NCBI GenBank assembly: GCA_002086835.1
Contig: MVIG01000006.1
Coordinates: 248,001-312,000 of the forward strand
Source of the DNA: Mycolicibacterium porcinum
GTDB taxonomy: Bacteria; Actinomycetota; Actinomycetes; Mycobacteriales; Mycobacteriaceae
Length of the DNA stretch: 64,000 nucleotides
Reading direction: 5' to 3'
Of the stretch, positions 37,622-46,707 are shown piece by piece. The position numbers were made by a program, and so were the translations under genes. How positions within the stretch are numbered: the first letter of the stretch is position 1; every line of letters begins with the position of its first letter. Under the pieces are notes generated by a model, which was not told the DNA's origin, ran no database searches, and saw only the letters and a program-made list of their open reading frames with translations.

Positions 37622-38836
37622 ATGAGGGAGTTGCCACATGTGCTGGGCATTGTTCTGGCCGGGGGAGAGGGCAAACGGCTGTATCCGTTGACAGCCGATC
37701 GCGCCAAGCCGGCAGTTCCCTTCGGCGGTGCGTACCGGCTGATCGACTTCGTGCTGTCCAACCTGGTGAACGCCCGATACCTCCGGATCTGCGTTCTGAC
37801 GCAATACAAGTCGCATTCACTGGATCGTCACATCAGCCAGAACTGGCGGCTCTCGGGCCTGGCCGGTGAGTACATCACCCCGGTGCCGGCCCAGCAGCGG
37901 CTCGGGCCGCGCTGGTACACCGGGTCGGCGGATGCGATCTACCAGTCGCTCAACCTGATCTACGACGAAGATCCGGACTACATCATCATCTTCGGCGCCG
38001 ACCACGTGTACCGCATGGATCCCGAGCAGATGCTGCGGTTCCACATCGACAGCGGGGCCGGCGCGACCGTGGCCGGGATCCGGGTGCCGCGCGCCGAGGC
38101 CAGTGCGTTCGGCTGCATCGATGCCGACGACTCCGGGCGTATCAGGGAATTCGTGGAGAAGCCGGCCGATCCGCCGGGCACACCCGACGATCCCGAACAG
38201 ACCTTCGTGTCGATGGGCAACTACATCTTCACCACCAAGGTGCTGATCGACGCGATCCGCGCCGACGCCGACGACGACCACTCCGATCACGACATGGGCG
38301 GCGACATCATCCCCCGGCTGGTGTCCGACGGCATGGCGGCGGTCTACGACTTCAACAACAACGAGGTGCCGGGGGCCACCGAACGCGATCACGGCTACTG
38401 GCGCGACGTCGGAACCCTCGACGCGTTCTACGACGCACACATGGATCTGGTGTCGGTGCACCCGGTGTTCAACCTCTACAACAAGCGCTGGCCGATCCGC
38501 GGCGAGTCGGAGAACCTGGCGCCGGCCAAGTTCGTCAACGGCGGATCGGCGCAGGAGTCGGTGGTCGGTGCCGGCAGCATCATTTCGGCTGCCTCGGTGC
38601 GTAATTCGGTGCTGTCCTCCAATGTGGTGATCGACGACGGTGCCATCGTGGAGGGCAGCGTGCTGATGCCGGGGGTCCGGATCGGCCGGGGCGCGGTGGT
38701 GCGCCACGCGATCCTCGACAAGAACGTGGTGGTCGGTCCGGGCGAGATGGTGGGCGTGGACCTCGACAAGGACCGGGAGCGGTTCGCGATCAGCGCAGGC
38801 GGCGTGGTGGCCGTGGGCAAGGGTGTGTGGATCTGA
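37622..38836 (+). CDS. glgC: GlgC, ADP-glucose pyrophosphorylase
   Basis: 404 residues from ATG 37622 (the open frame extends further back but overlaps the divergent promoter). It makes ADP-glucose from glucose-1-phosphate and ATP. Motifs: [20 protein letters not shown] (nucleotide loop), [16 protein letters not shown] (metal site) and a C-terminal left-handed beta-helix. Matches Rv1213 in length (404 aa). It shares the divergent region with glgM, so the pathway genes may be co-regulated. Confidence 0.96.
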   Translation: MRELPHVLGIVLAGGEGKRLYPLTADRAKPAVPFGGAYRLIDFVLSNLVNARYLRICVLTQYKSHSLDRHISQNWRLSGLAGEYITPVPAQQRLGPRWYTGSADAIYQSLNLIYDEDPDYIIIFGADHVYRMDPEQMLRFHIDSGAGATVAGIRVPRAEASAFGCIDADDSGRIREFVEKPADPPGTPDDPEQTFVSMGNYIFTTKVLIDAIRADADDDHSDHDMGGDIIPRLVSDGMAAVYDFNNNEVPGATERDHGYWRDVGTLDAFYDAHMDLVSVHPVFNLYNKRWPIRGESENLAPAKFVNGGSAQESVVGAGSIISAASVRNSVLSSNVVIDDGAIVEGSVLMPGVRIGRGAVVRHAILDKNVVVGPGEMVGVDLDKDRERFAISAGGVVAVGKGVWI

Positions 38837-38859
38837 CGCGTTCCGTCGTCAGCCGCGGT

Positions 38860-39504
38860 TCACTCCCAGGGATCCACCGCAGCCGGTCTGGGTGCGGCAC
38901 TGGTGCGGGCGTTGGCGCCCACCTTGGCCTCGTTCCGCCGATTGCGCCACCGCCAGAGCCGGAAGGCGCCCCAGAGCAACGCCAGCAGTGCGACGAGCAC
39001 CAGGACCGGCAGCAGGATCGCCACGAAAACCAGGCCGACGCTGGTGACGTCCTCGACGGTGGACAGCACAGGCGCGGCGACCCCGGCCGTGGCGACGTTG
39101 GCCGCCGGTCTCACCGTCGATTTGGTCAGTGACACCACGAGCGCGGTGACCGCGCCGATGGCCACCGGAATCCATTGGCCGGATTGGGCGAACGCACCCG
39201 GGTCGGCGACGGCGGCGGTCTGCGAGGCGGTGCCCGAGCCGAACACGATGCCGCCCGCGGTCGGGCGGACGAAGGTCTGGATGGTGTCGTTGACGGAGTC
39301 GAGTGCGGGGATCTTGTCGGCGACCACTTCGACGATCAGCAGCACCGCGACGATCGCCATCACCCAGCCGTTCTCCAGCCAGGACCATCCCGCAGGCAGG
39401 GACACCAGATGGGTGAAGCGCGACAGCAGGCCCAGCGCCAGCAACGGGATGTAGGCGTTGAGCCCCGCCGCGGTGGCCAGGCCGAAGCCGGTCAACAGTT
39501 CCAT
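38860..39504 (-). CDS. DUF4126 membrane protein
   Basis: 214 residues with about five membrane segments. Family signatures: ATAAGLNAYIPLLALGLLSR, ENGWVMAIVAVLLIVEVVAD, KIPALDSVNDTIQTFVRP and GGIVFGSG. The C-terminal tail is basic (LWRWRNRRNEAKVG) and short. Function unknown. It sits between convergent glgC and the acyltransferase gene on its own strand (47-base gap), so it may share a transcript with that upstream gene. Confidence 0.85.
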   Translation of the reverse strand: MELLTGFGLATAAGLNAYIPLLALGLLSRFTHLVSLPAGWSWLENGWVMAIVAVLLIVEVVADKIPALDSVNDTIQTFVRPTAGGIVFGSGTASQTAAVADPGAFAQSGQWIPVAIGAVTALVVSLTKSTVRPAANVATAGVAAPVLSTVEDVTSVGLVFVAILLPVLVLVALLALLWGAFRLWRWRNRRNEAKVGANARTSAAPRPAAVDPWE

Positions 39505-39550
39505 TACTGCAGTATGCGGCGAACTCGGCCCGGTGCCTGGCAGTTCGCCG

Positions 39551-40405
39551 TTATCGGCTCTGGGTCGCCTTGTGCCAGGCCAGTGGGTTCAGCTCGCGGT
39601 AGGGGTCTTCGGCGCGCAGGGCCAGCAGACCGTCGAGGCTCTGCTCCAGCGATTCCTGGGTGCGCTGCTTGACCGTCTCGACCCATTCCGGGTCCGAGGT
39701 GCGGGCTGGTTTCGTGGTGCCGATCGGCTCGGCGAAGCGTAGGTACATGCGTTGCGGCCGTGGGATCAGGGTGGGGCCGATACCGCGGACCAGCGGCATC
39801 GCCATGTCGCGCTGCCCGGTCAGCTTCTCGCTGACGGCCTGGCTGAGCCGGCCCAACCAGTGGTCGCGGGTCGTCACGCCCACGTACACGTCATCGCCGC
39901 CGACGAGTGCGACGGGGACGATGGGGTAGCCGTGTTCGATCGCGACGCGCGCGAATCCGGCGCGGCCGTCCCAACGCAGCTTGTATTGCTCGCCCTTGAA
40001 CTTGCCGATCTCTCGGCCTCCGCCGGGGAACACCATGACGGGCTCGTCATGCGTCATCAGTTCGCGGGCACCCTCGGGGGATCCGACGACGGCCCCGCAG
40101 GCCGCCATGACGTCGGAGACGGGTCGGGGCATGTCACCGAAACGACGGTCGGTCAGCGGCCGTACCCGCATGCCGATCTCTCTGCGCACCACGTAGGGGA
40201 TCAGCAGGGTCTCGGTGCCGAACTGGGTGTGGTTGCCCACCAACAGAAATCGGCCGTCGCGGGGCAGGTTGTCCAGACCGTCCACATAGGGGCGGCAGAG
40301 GTTGACCAGCGGGTCGACGCCGTCGGCGACGGCTTCCACCGCGCGGCGCAGGGTCTGGACGTGGCTGGGTTGATTCATGATCTCGTCGATCTTGGTGACG
40401 GACAT
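39551..40405 (-). CDS. PlsC-like lysophospholipid/DAGAT-type acyltransferase
   Basis: 284 residues. Acyltransferase domain with FLLVGNHTQFGTETLLIP in place of the classic NHxxxxD box: Asp is not at the usual position and a Glu follows one residue later. Other family blocks are VMVFPGGGREIGKFKG and HGYPIVPVALVGGDD. Closest to mycobacterial diacylglycerol-acyltransferase-like PlsC proteins, with glycerolipid acylation inferred. ATG 40405. Divergent from a TetR gene that flanks a perfect palindrome. Confidence 0.8.
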   Translation of the reverse strand: MSVTKIDEIMNQPSHVQTLRRAVEAVADGVDPLVNLCRPYVDGLDNLPRDGRFLLVGNHTQFGTETLLIPYVVRREIGMRVRPLTDRRFGDMPRPVSDVMAACGAVVGSPEGARELMTHDEPVMVFPGGGREIGKFKGEQYKLRWDGRAGFARVAIEHGYPIVPVALVGGDDVYVGVTTRDHWLGRLSQAVSEKLTGQRDMAMPLVRGIGPTLIPRPQRMYLRFAEPIGTTKPARTSDPEWVETVKQRTQESLEQSLDGLLALRAEDPYRELNPLAWHKATQSR

Positions 40406-40421
40406 GCGTCGATCATACCGA

Positions 40422-40435
40422 ACGAACTAGTTCGT
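40422..40435. promoter_or_regulatory. Palindromic TetR operator candidate
   Basis: ACGAACTAGTTCGT is a perfect 14-base palindrome, 16 bases before the acyltransferase start and 16 bases before the TetR start. It is well placed to repress both. It does not match the KstR consensus (its fixed outer T/A are absent), though the AACTAGTT core also occurs in the fadH operator. Confidence 0.6.
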
Positions 40436-40451
40436 CTGTTATGTTGTTCCT

Positions 40452-41021
40452 GTGAGAAGCACGACGGAGCTGCGGGGCGAGATACTGAGCGCCGCGCGGG
40501 CCGAATTCGCCAGGTACGGTCTGGCCGGCGCCCGGATCGACCGGATCGCCCGTGCGGCACACGCCAGCAAGGAGCGGCTCTACGCCCACTTCGGGGACAA
40601 GGAGACCCTGTTCCGTGAGGTGTTCGCCGCAGACGCGGCCGAGTTCTTCCAGTCGGTCACGCTGCGACCAGACGCGGTCCCCGAGTTCGTCGGTGACATC
40701 TACGACCTGGTGGGCCGTCGGCCCGAACATCTGCGCATGATCACCTGGGCCCAGCTCGAGGGATTCAGCCTCGACGAACCCGAGACCGGTGGTGCGCCTG
40801 CGCACGCTCAAGCGGTGGCCGCGATCGAGGCGGCACAGGCCGACGGTCACGTCGACCCTGCCTGGGAGCCGACGGATCTGATCGCGATGTTGTTCGGCAT
40901 CGGTCTGGCGTGGGCCCATCTACCGCATCCCGACGTGGCCACCGATGATCCGGCCGTCCTGGCCTCGCGTCGGGCCGCGGCCGTCGAAGCCGCGGCCCGC
41001 GTCGTGGCTCACCAGACGTAG
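40452..41021 (+). CDS. TetR-family regulator
   Basis: 189 residues from GTG 40452. N-terminal HTH (LRGEILSAARAEFARYGLAG, RIARAAHASKERLYAHFGDK) followed by an alpha-helical ligand domain. The intergenic palindrome at 40422-40435 is the likely operator. The last 13 bases overlap the end of the opposing ICMT-like gene. Probable ligand: an acyl-CoA or lipid, inferred only from the adjacent acyltransferase. Confidence 0.86.
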   Translation: MRSTTELRGEILSAARAEFARYGLAGARIDRIARAAHASKERLYAHFGDKETLFREVFAADAAEFFQSVTLRPDAVPEFVGDIYDLVGRRPEHLRMITWAQLEGFSLDEPETGGAPAHAQAVAAIEAAQADGHVDPAWEPTDLIAMLFGIGLAWAHLPHPDVATDDPAVLASRRAAAVEAAARVVAHQT

Positions 41022-41683
41022 GGCAACAGCCGGTAGCGGACCTTCTGGGTGTACTCGTCGTAGCCGGCGAGTTCGGCGCGCAGCATCTTCTCCTCGTCGG
41101 CGATCCGCACCCCGAAAATCGGGACCGCCATGATGGACACGAGCAAGGCCCAGTAGGAGCCCAGCGCCAGCGGGGTACCGAACATCATCAGCACCGCGCC
41201 GAAGTACATCGGGTGGCGAACCAAACCGTAGAGACCCGTCGAGACGAGCGGCTGTTCGTCCTCCACCTGGATGCTCGCGCCCGCGAAGCTGTTCTGGAAG
41301 ACCACGGTTTGCGCGAGGATGAGCCCGACCGCCACCAGGATGCTGCCGAGGACGACGACGGCCACCGGCACGCTCGACCAACCGAACCGATGGTCGAGGG
41401 CGCTGAGCACGAACGCCGCGAAGGCCGAGCCCGTGACCGCCCAGATGACGATCTTCTGCACGAACCTGGTTTCCGCGGTCGGCCCACCGTGCAGGCGTCG
41501 CTGTAGGGCGGCGGGGTCCCTGACCGCCAGATAGATGCTCGGGACCATGGTGGTGGCCATGAACACCGCGACGAAAACCCAGGCCTGCCAGTAGTGGAAG
41601 GTGCCTGCCGGCCAGAACAGCGCCACACCGAAGAGCGCCAGGCCGAACACACCCGAAGCGAGGGTCTGTAGTGCGAGTTTCAT
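41009..41683 (-). CDS. ICMT/PEMT-like membrane methyltransferase family protein
   Basis: 224 residues from ATG 41683 with GTAGGAGA upstream; the longer open frame is discarded because it reads into the next gene. Hydrophobic throughout, with a C-terminal LVSTGLYGLVRHPMYFGAVLMMFG block and a conserved GYDEYTQKVRYRLLP end, as in isoprenylcysteine carboxyl methyltransferase-like and phospholipid methyltransferase-like proteins. Likely S-adenosylmethionine-dependent. Substrate unknown. It lies immediately downstream of the ABC permease on the same strand (20-base gap). Confidence 0.8.
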   Translation of the reverse strand: MKLALQTLASGVFGLALFGVALFWPAGTFHYWQAWVFVAVFMATTMVPSIYLAVRDPAALQRRLHGGPTAETRFVQKIVIWAVTGSAFAAFVLSALDHRFGWSSVPVAVVVLGSILVAVGLILAQTVVFQNSFAGASIQVEDEQPLVSTGLYGLVRHPMYFGAVLMMFGTPLALGSYWALLVSIMAVPIFGVRIADEEKMLRAELAGYDEYTQKVRYRLLPYVW

Positions 41684-41703
41684 CGTTTGTCTCCTACTCG
41701 GGT

Positions 41704-43323
41704 TCACACCGCGTCGCGGTTGCGGTAGATCCAGCCGGCGATGGCCGCCAAAACCGTTGCGGCGGCCAGCATCACGATCAAGGCCACGGCCGGGAAGTTG
41801 CTCGGCACGGTCGTCTGGCCCACCGGAGAGAGCTCGATCAGCCAGCGCGGCAGGCGCAGCAGCGCCCCGAGGTAGAGCGCGGTGATCACGAATGTCACTG
41901 CCAGCCAGGCGATCCACGGTGCGCGCAGGGCCACGGCCAACGCCGCGATCGACGCCACCACGGCGAGTGCGGGTAGATAGGCCAGCGCGGACAGGGTGAG
42001 CCGGATGATCGTGCCCGGCTCTCCCAGCGTCAACCCGGCGCCAAGGCCGTTGCCCAGCCCGGCGCAGAACATCAGCACCGCCGCCCCGGCCAAGGCGCAG
42101 CCCACCGCGCCCAAGAGCCAGCGCCAGCGCGACACCGAACCGGCGAGCACCGGCTCGCCCAGCCCGTTCTGCTCGTCGGTGTACACCCGCAGCACCGCCG
42201 AGGCGACGTACGCGCTTCCTGCCGCGGCCAGGAACTGGGTCATGGTGGTGTAGATGCCGTCGTTGCCCGTCGCGGACAGCAGCCGGGCGATCAACTCATT
42301 GGTCTCGGCCGCATCCAGCAGCGCCTTCGTCATCGAGCCGAACACCAGTCCGGCCGCGAACAGCCCTACGGCCCAGCCGATCGTCTGACCTCGTTGCAGC
42401 GCCAGGTGCAGCCGCAGCGGGCCGGTGATGGCAGGGGCGTCGGGCTTCTCGCCCGCCGATGCGATGGTGCCCGCGTCGTATTGGCGACGGCTCTCCAGCA
42501 CCGCGGCCACGGTCATCAACGCGACGGCCAGGACCACCAGCAAGCCGAACGGCCACCACCGCAGGTCGACGAACGGCCGCATCTGCTGTGCCCAGGCGAT
42601 CGGCGAGAACCAGCTCAGCACGCTGCCCGAGTTGTCGATGACATCGCCGGCCCCGCGCACCAGCGCGGCCACCGCCAGCGTCGCCATCGCGGCGCCCGAC
42701 GCGGTGCGGGCCTGCCGCCACAGCTGTGCGGTCACGGCCGCGACCGCACCGAACACCATGGCCACTCCGGTGATGCCCAGACACATGGCGGCGGTGTCGA
42801 CCACCGCGAAGCCCGTGGAGGCCATCGCCAGGGTCATGGTGAGCGCCAGCACGGCGTTGAGCCCGCCGACCAGGATGAGGGCCGCGGCGGTGCGGGCGTA
42901 CCGGCCCACCACCGAGGAGAGCACCAGTTCGGCGCTGCCGTTCTCCTCTTCGGCGCGGGTATGACGAATCACGGTGAGAATCGCCAGGATCGAGGTGGCG
43001 ATGGTCAGCGTGAGCGTCAGCTCGTTGGCCATCATCACGCCGAGGTCGGTCTCGTTGACACCGAACATGGGACCGCCGAGCATCATGCCGGCCGGGGTTT
43101 TGAGCAGGTTGACCCGGGCCAGTCGCTGTTCCTCACCCGGGTAGGCCAGCCGAATCGCGTTGGGGGCGTAGACCATCATGAAGGTCAGCACTGCCAGCCA
43201 CACGCTGAGCCGGACCCGGTCGCGGCGCAGCGCCAGCCGCAACAGGGTGGCGGTTCCGGTGAACGGTGACGTCGTCGTGCGGGCCGGACCTGCGGGCCTG
43301 TCCGGGGCCAGTGCGGCTGTCAT
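41704..43323 (-). CDS. ABC exporter permease (Rv1217c-like)
   Basis: 539 residues with about 12 membrane segments in two similar halves, resembling tetronasin-type ABC-2 efflux permeases. Conserved motif block RAEEENGSAELVLSSVVGR lies after the second segment. It overlaps the ATPase gene by 4 bases (43320-43323). In M. tuberculosis this pair (Rv1217c-Rv1218c) exports diverse drugs and is repressed by Rv1219c. Inner membrane. Confidence 0.9.
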   Translation of the reverse strand: MTAALAPDRPAGPARTTTSPFTGTATLLRLALRRDRVRLSVWLAVLTFMMVYAPNAIRLAYPGEEQRLARVNLLKTPAGMMLGGPMFGVNETDLGVMMANELTLTLTIATSILAILTVIRHTRAEEENGSAELVLSSVVGRYARTAAALILVGGLNAVLALTMTLAMASTGFAVVDTAAMCLGITGVAMVFGAVAAVTAQLWRQARTASGAAMATLAVAALVRGAGDVIDNSGSVLSWFSPIAWAQQMRPFVDLRWWPFGLLVVLAVALMTVAAVLESRRQYDAGTIASAGEKPDAPAITGPLRLHLALQRGQTIGWAVGLFAAGLVFGSMTKALLDAAETNELIARLLSATGNDGIYTTMTQFLAAAGSAYVASAVLRVYTDEQNGLGEPVLAGSVSRWRWLLGAVGCALAGAAVLMFCAGLGNGLGAGLTLGEPGTIIRLTLSALAYLPALAVVASIAALAVALRAPWIAWLAVTFVITALYLGALLRLPRWLIELSPVGQTTVPSNFPAVALIVMLAAATVLAAIAGWIYRNRDAV

Positions 43324-44228
43324 CGGGTCGCCCCCTGGTACTCGCGCAGGAACATGTCCTCAAGGGATGCGGGGGCGACGGTGAGGTCTTCGATGCCGAG
43401 ATCGGTGAGATGCTCCAGGGCGAACTCGATGTCGTTGCGGTCCACCGAGAAGCTCACGGCGCCGTCGCGGCTGGTGAAATCGTGGACGTAGGGGGTGTTC
43501 TGCAGGGCCCGGCCGTCGGACCGGGTGCGCGCGACGACCTTGGTGCGCATCAGGTGTCGCAGCTCGGACAGCGTCCCCGACCGCACCGTGCGTCCGGACC
43601 GGATGATCGTCACGTTGTCGCAGAGTTTCTCCACCTCGGCCAGGATGTGACTGGACAGCAGAACCGCGGCGCCCTCGCGGGCGACCTCGGCCACACACCG
43701 CTGAAATGCCTTCTCCATCAACGGGTCCAGGCCTGACGTCGGCTCGTCGAGGATGTAGAGCTCGGAATGGCAGCTGAATGCCGCGACGATGGCGACCTTC
43801 TGCCGGTTGCCCTTGGAGTAGGTCCGGGCTTTCTTGTGCGGGTCCAATTCGAACCGGTCCAGGAGGTCGTCGCGTCTCCGGATGTATGACTGCGTGTCGA
43901 CACCGTTGCCCCGCAGCCGGCACAGGAAGTCGATGGCCTGCATGCCGGTCAGGTTGGGCCACAACGTGACATCGCCGGGGACGTAGGCGATCCGGCGGTG
44001 CAGGGCGACCGCGTCGCGCCACGGGTCGCCGCCCAGTAGGCGTACGGTGCCGCCGTCGGCGCGCAGCAGGCCAAGCAGTACCCGGATCGTGGTGGACTTG
44101 CCCGCGCCGTTGGGGCCGAGGAAGCCGGTGACGTCGCCGGGGGAGACGGTGAGGTTCAGTCCGTCGAGCGCTTTGGTGTGCCCGAAAGACTTTGACAACC
44201 CTCGGATTTCGACGGACTTGTGGTTCAC
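43320..44228 (-). CDS. ABC exporter ATPase (Rv1218c-like)
   Basis: 302 residues, one nucleotide-binding domain: Walker A FLGPNGAGKSTTIR, signature YSKGNRQKV (SxGxxQ variant), Walker B LYILDEPTSGLDPL and a C-terminal regulatory domain. It energises the adjacent permease and overlaps both neighbours by 4 bases (tetR and permease), forming a tetR-ATPase-permease operon. The Rv1218c homologue contributes to multidrug tolerance. Confidence 0.93.
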   Translation of the reverse strand: MNHKSVEIRGLSKSFGHTKALDGLNLTVSPGDVTGFLGPNGAGKSTTIRVLLGLLRADGGTVRLLGGDPWRDAVALHRRIAYVPGDVTLWPNLTGMQAIDFLCRLRGNGVDTQSYIRRRDDLLDRFELDPHKKARTYSKGNRQKVAIVAAFSCHSELYILDEPTSGLDPLMEKAFQRCVAEVAREGAAVLLSSHILAEVEKLCDNVTIIRSGRTVRSGTLSELRHLMRTKVVARTRSDGRALQNTPYVHDFTSRDGAVSFSVDRNDIEFALEHLTDLGIEDLTVAPASLEDMFLREYQGATR

Positions 44229-44896
44229 GCTGGCTCCTTGGTGTCGGTCGTGGATGCTGAACTGAACGGGATGCCTTGCTCGCGTTGGTGCAGGAACGTG
44301 TCGTACATGGTCGAATCAGTCATCAGGCCTTCGGTGAAGACCTCAAGGGCGGGGAGCATCATGTCTTCGCCGTAGTCGCGCAGCACCCGGCGCAGATCCG
44401 TTGGGTCGTCGTGCATCTGCAGGTAGAGCAGGAATGACCCACCACTGGTGATCGCGAGGTATTTGGCCCGCGCCTCGGGGTCGCGGCTGGGTTTGAGCAC
44501 CCCCGTGCGAACACCCTCTTCGAGGTACTCCTTGGCGTTGTCGACCATGGTGCGCCAGAACGTTTTCGCCAACTCGCTGCCGGACTGCATGCTGCGGACC
44601 AGGTAGGCCATCAGCGGTGCATACGACTCGATCTCGGCCATCTGGGCTATCCAGGTCGCGGGGTCGGCGCTCTGCAACGACTCGGTCTTGGCTTCGCGCA
44701 CCACCTCGGCCACGTAGGCGTCGCACGCCTTGCGCAGTCCCTCCTTGGACCCGAAGTGGTGGATCACCAGGGCGGCGCTGACGCCCGCGGCCTCGGCGAT
44801 GGTGCGCAGGCCGACATTGAATCCGTGCTGCCCGTACTGCTCGATCGCAGAGTCGCGGATCCGGGCCATCGCTGTTCGATCATCGACTGAACGCAT
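44225..44896 (-). CDS. TetR repressor of the efflux operon (Rv1219c-like)
   Basis: 223 residues from ATG 44896; GTG 44926 would place both operators within the coding region and is less likely. HTH: ARIRDSAIEQYGQHGFNVGL, TIAEAAGVSAALVIHHFGSK. The C-terminal ligand domain is long. Two operator-like palindromes lie at and above the start. The orthologue Rv1219c represses the Rv1217c-Rv1218c efflux pair; direct repression here is inferred. Overlaps the ATPase gene by 4 bases. Confidence 0.87.
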   Translation of the reverse strand: MRSVDDRTAMARIRDSAIEQYGQHGFNVGLRTIAEAAGVSAALVIHHFGSKEGLRKACDAYVAEVVREAKTESLQSADPATWIAQMAEIESYAPLMAYLVRSMQSGSELAKTFWRTMVDNAKEYLEEGVRTGVLKPSRDPEARAKYLAITSGGSFLLYLQMHDDPTDLRRVLRDYGEDMMLPALEVFTEGLMTDSTMYDTFLHQREQGIPFSSASTTDTKEPA

Positions 44897-44922
44897 GTTC
44901 AGTACGCTAAACGCACGTTCAG
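44887..44922. promoter_or_regulatory. Two tandem operators of the efflux repressor
   Basis: CTGAACGCATGTTCAG (44887-44902, arms CTGAAC/GTTCAG perfect) and CTAAACGCACGTTCAG (44907-44922, one arm degenerate) are spaced exactly 20 bases apart, about two helical turns. The first overlaps the ATG of the TetR gene, so binding would block transcription and/or initiation. Confidence 0.65.
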
Positions 44923-44967
44923 CCACCGGTCAAGGGGTTGACCCGTCAGGAATCCGTAAATAAAAAT

Positions 44968-45001
44968 CCGGCCCCACCCCAAGGTGAAGGGGTGAGGCCG
45001 G
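44968..45001 (-). terminator. Intrinsic terminator of the O-methyltransferase gene
   Basis: CCGGCCCCACCCC (44968-44980) pairs with GGGGTGAGGCCGG (44989-45001) with one mismatch and an 8-base loop. Read on the minus strand, the stem is followed by ATTTTTATTTAC. That is a classic Rho-independent terminator, uncommon in mycobacteria, 30 bases after the gene's stop. Confidence 0.8.
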
Positions 45002-45030
45002 GCGAAAAGGCGAAAGGGAAAGGCGAAAGG

Positions 45031-45675
45031 TCAGTCGCGAGCGGCGGCCAGCAGGCCGTCGCCCAACGGGATCAGCACGGGGGTGAGCCGCTCGTCCTCG
45101 GCGATCAGCCGGGCCGCTTCACGCACGGCGCTGACCTCGGCATCGTTGGCCGAGGCGTCGCCGGCCCGGCCGCCCAGCGCGGCCCGGTGCAGCACGATCG
45201 CGCCGCCGGGACGGAGCAGTCGCACGCCCTCGGTCACGAACTGGGGTTGGTCGATGGGCTCGGCATCGATGAAAACCAGGTCGTAGGACTCGTCGGCCAG
45301 CCGGGTCAGCACCTCCTGGGCGCGTCCGCTGATCAGCCGGGTACGTCCCGGGCCGACCCCGGCCTCGTTGAACCCCTGCTTGGCGATGCGCTGGTGCTCG
45401 GGTTCGACGTCGATCGTGGTCAGCACGCCGTCGTCGCTCATGCCGGACAGCAACCACAACCCGCTGACCCCGGCGCCGGTGCCGACTTCGACCACCGCCC
45501 GGCCTCCGGTGAGCCTGGCCAGCACGCTCAGCAACGCTCCCACCGCGGGCGTGACCGCACCCGCACCGAGTTCTTCGGCCCGCTCGCGCGCCGCGGCGAC
45601 GATCTCGTCCTCGGAGATCGAGCGTTCGGCATGCGTGACGATCGCCTCGGCGCGACCGGGGCTGGAGCTGACCAT
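45031..45675 (-). CDS. O-methyltransferase (Rv1220c-like)
   Basis: 214 residues from ATG 45675; the longer frame begins in intergenic sequence. A SAM-dependent methyltransferase of the catechol-O-methyltransferase-like family: motif [19 protein letters not shown], motif [10 protein letters not shown], and a C-terminal SIPLGDGL-type end ([13 protein letters not shown]). The substrate is unknown; the Rv1220c orthologue is also uncharacterised. Divergent from sigE with about 175 bases between. Confidence 0.88.
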   Translation of the reverse strand: MVSSSPGRAEAIVTHAERSISEDEIVAAARERAEELGAGAVTPAVGALLSVLARLTGGRAVVEVGTGAGVSGLWLLSGMSDDGVLTTIDVEPEHQRIAKQGFNEAGVGPGRTRLISGRAQEVLTRLADESYDLVFIDAEPIDQPQFVTEGVRLLRPGGAIVLHRAALGGRAGDASANDAEVSAVREAARLIAEDERLTPVLIPLGDGLLAAARD

Positions 45676-45850
45676 GCCCGCAGCGTAGGCCAGACCCCCG
45701 GGGCGCCGTCGCGACACGCCCGCGCGTGGCGGGTATCACCGCCAGAAAATTCGCTGGTTCGGGCAGGTAACCGGGCGTAGCGTCGGCATTCTCAGGGAAA
45801 GTTCAGATTGCTCATATATCCGCCACACCGGGATCAGGAACGGTATCCGC

Positions 45851-46630
45851 ATGGAACACGGCGCCCGCTGGCGCACTGCCCAGCACAACCAGGACAGCAA
45901 TCGGAATAACGAAGTCATCAGTCGTGTTGAGCTGAGTGAAATCTGTGATCAGGAGGATCCGACGAGCGCGAACGCTGTTACCTCGAACCCCGCAACCCAG
46001 GCCGCCCCGGTGTCCATGGCACACCTGGAGCAGTTCACCACCGGTGAATGGGTCGAACCGTCCGACGAGTTGACCGGAACGGCGGTCTTCGACGCCACCG
46101 GCGATCAGGCCGCGATGCCGTCCTGGGACGAGTTGGTGCGTCAACACGCGGACCGGGTGTACCGGCTGGCCTATCGCCTCTCGGGTAACCAGCACGATGC
46201 CGAGGACCTGACCCAGGAGACCTTCATCCGGGTGTTCCGCTCGGTGCAGAACTACCAGCCGGGAACCTTCGAGGGGTGGTTGCACCGCATCACCACCAAC
46301 CTGTTCCTGGACATGGTCCGGCGTCGTGGCCGCATCCGGATGGAAGCGCTGCCCGAGGACTACGACCGGGTGCCCGCCGACGATCCGAACCCCGAGCAGA
46401 TCTACCACGACTCGCGATTGGGGGCCGATCTTCAGGCCGCCCTGGACTCGCTGGCCCCGGAGTTCCGCGCCGCGGTGGTCCTGTGCGACATCGAGGGTCT
46501 GTCCTACGAGGAAATCGGCGCCACGCTGGGCGTGAAGCTCGGCACCGTGCGCAGCCGCATTCACCGCGGTCGGCAGGCATTGCGCGAGTATCTGGCGAAG
46601 CACTCGCCGGAAACCGCGAAATCCGCCTAG
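45851..46630 (+). CDS. sigE: SigE, ECF sigma factor of envelope and heat stress
   Basis: 259 residues from ATG 45851. Region 2 has [38 protein letters not shown] and [20 protein letters not shown]; region 4 has [40 protein letters not shown]. The conserved core starts about residue 65 (ATG 46016 near it is an alternative). The N-terminal extension is poorly conserved but contains a strong ribosome-binding site. In M. tuberculosis SigE is controlled by MprAB, SigH and RseA, and has several translation isoforms. Confidence 0.94.
   Translation: MEHGARWRTAQHNQDSNRNNEVISRVELSEICDQEDPTSANAVTSNPATQAAPVSMAHLEQFTTGEWVEPSDELTGTAVFDATGDQAAMPSWDELVRQHADRVYRLAYRLSGNQHDAEDLTQETFIRVFRSVQNYQPGTFEGWLHRITTNLFLDMVRRRGRIRMEALPEDYDRVPADDPNPEQIYHDSRLGADLQAALDSLAPEFRAAVVLCDIEGLSYEEIGATLGVKLGTVRSRIHRGRQALREYLAKHSPETAKSA
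45951..45964 (+). promoter_or_regulatory. Strong internal ribosome-binding site with in-frame ACG
   Basis: AGGAGG (45951-45956) is followed 5 bases later by an in-frame ACG (45962, codon 38 of sigE). No ATG, GTG or TTG lies at a usable distance. Initiation here would give a 222-residue SigE, close to the shorter isoform sizes reported for M. tuberculosis SigE. The near-cognate start is inferred. Confidence 0.45.
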
Positions 46631-46707
46631 CGGTGGTTGGTGTTCAGCGCGCCCGGTCGCGCTACATTCGGGTCAGGACATTTGGGCGTGGTGAGAGGAG
46701 CTGGGTG

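Noticed and set aside
40422..40435. KstR site between acyltransferase and TetR
   Set aside because: The outer fixed T and A of the KstR consensus are missing; assigned to the local TetR instead.
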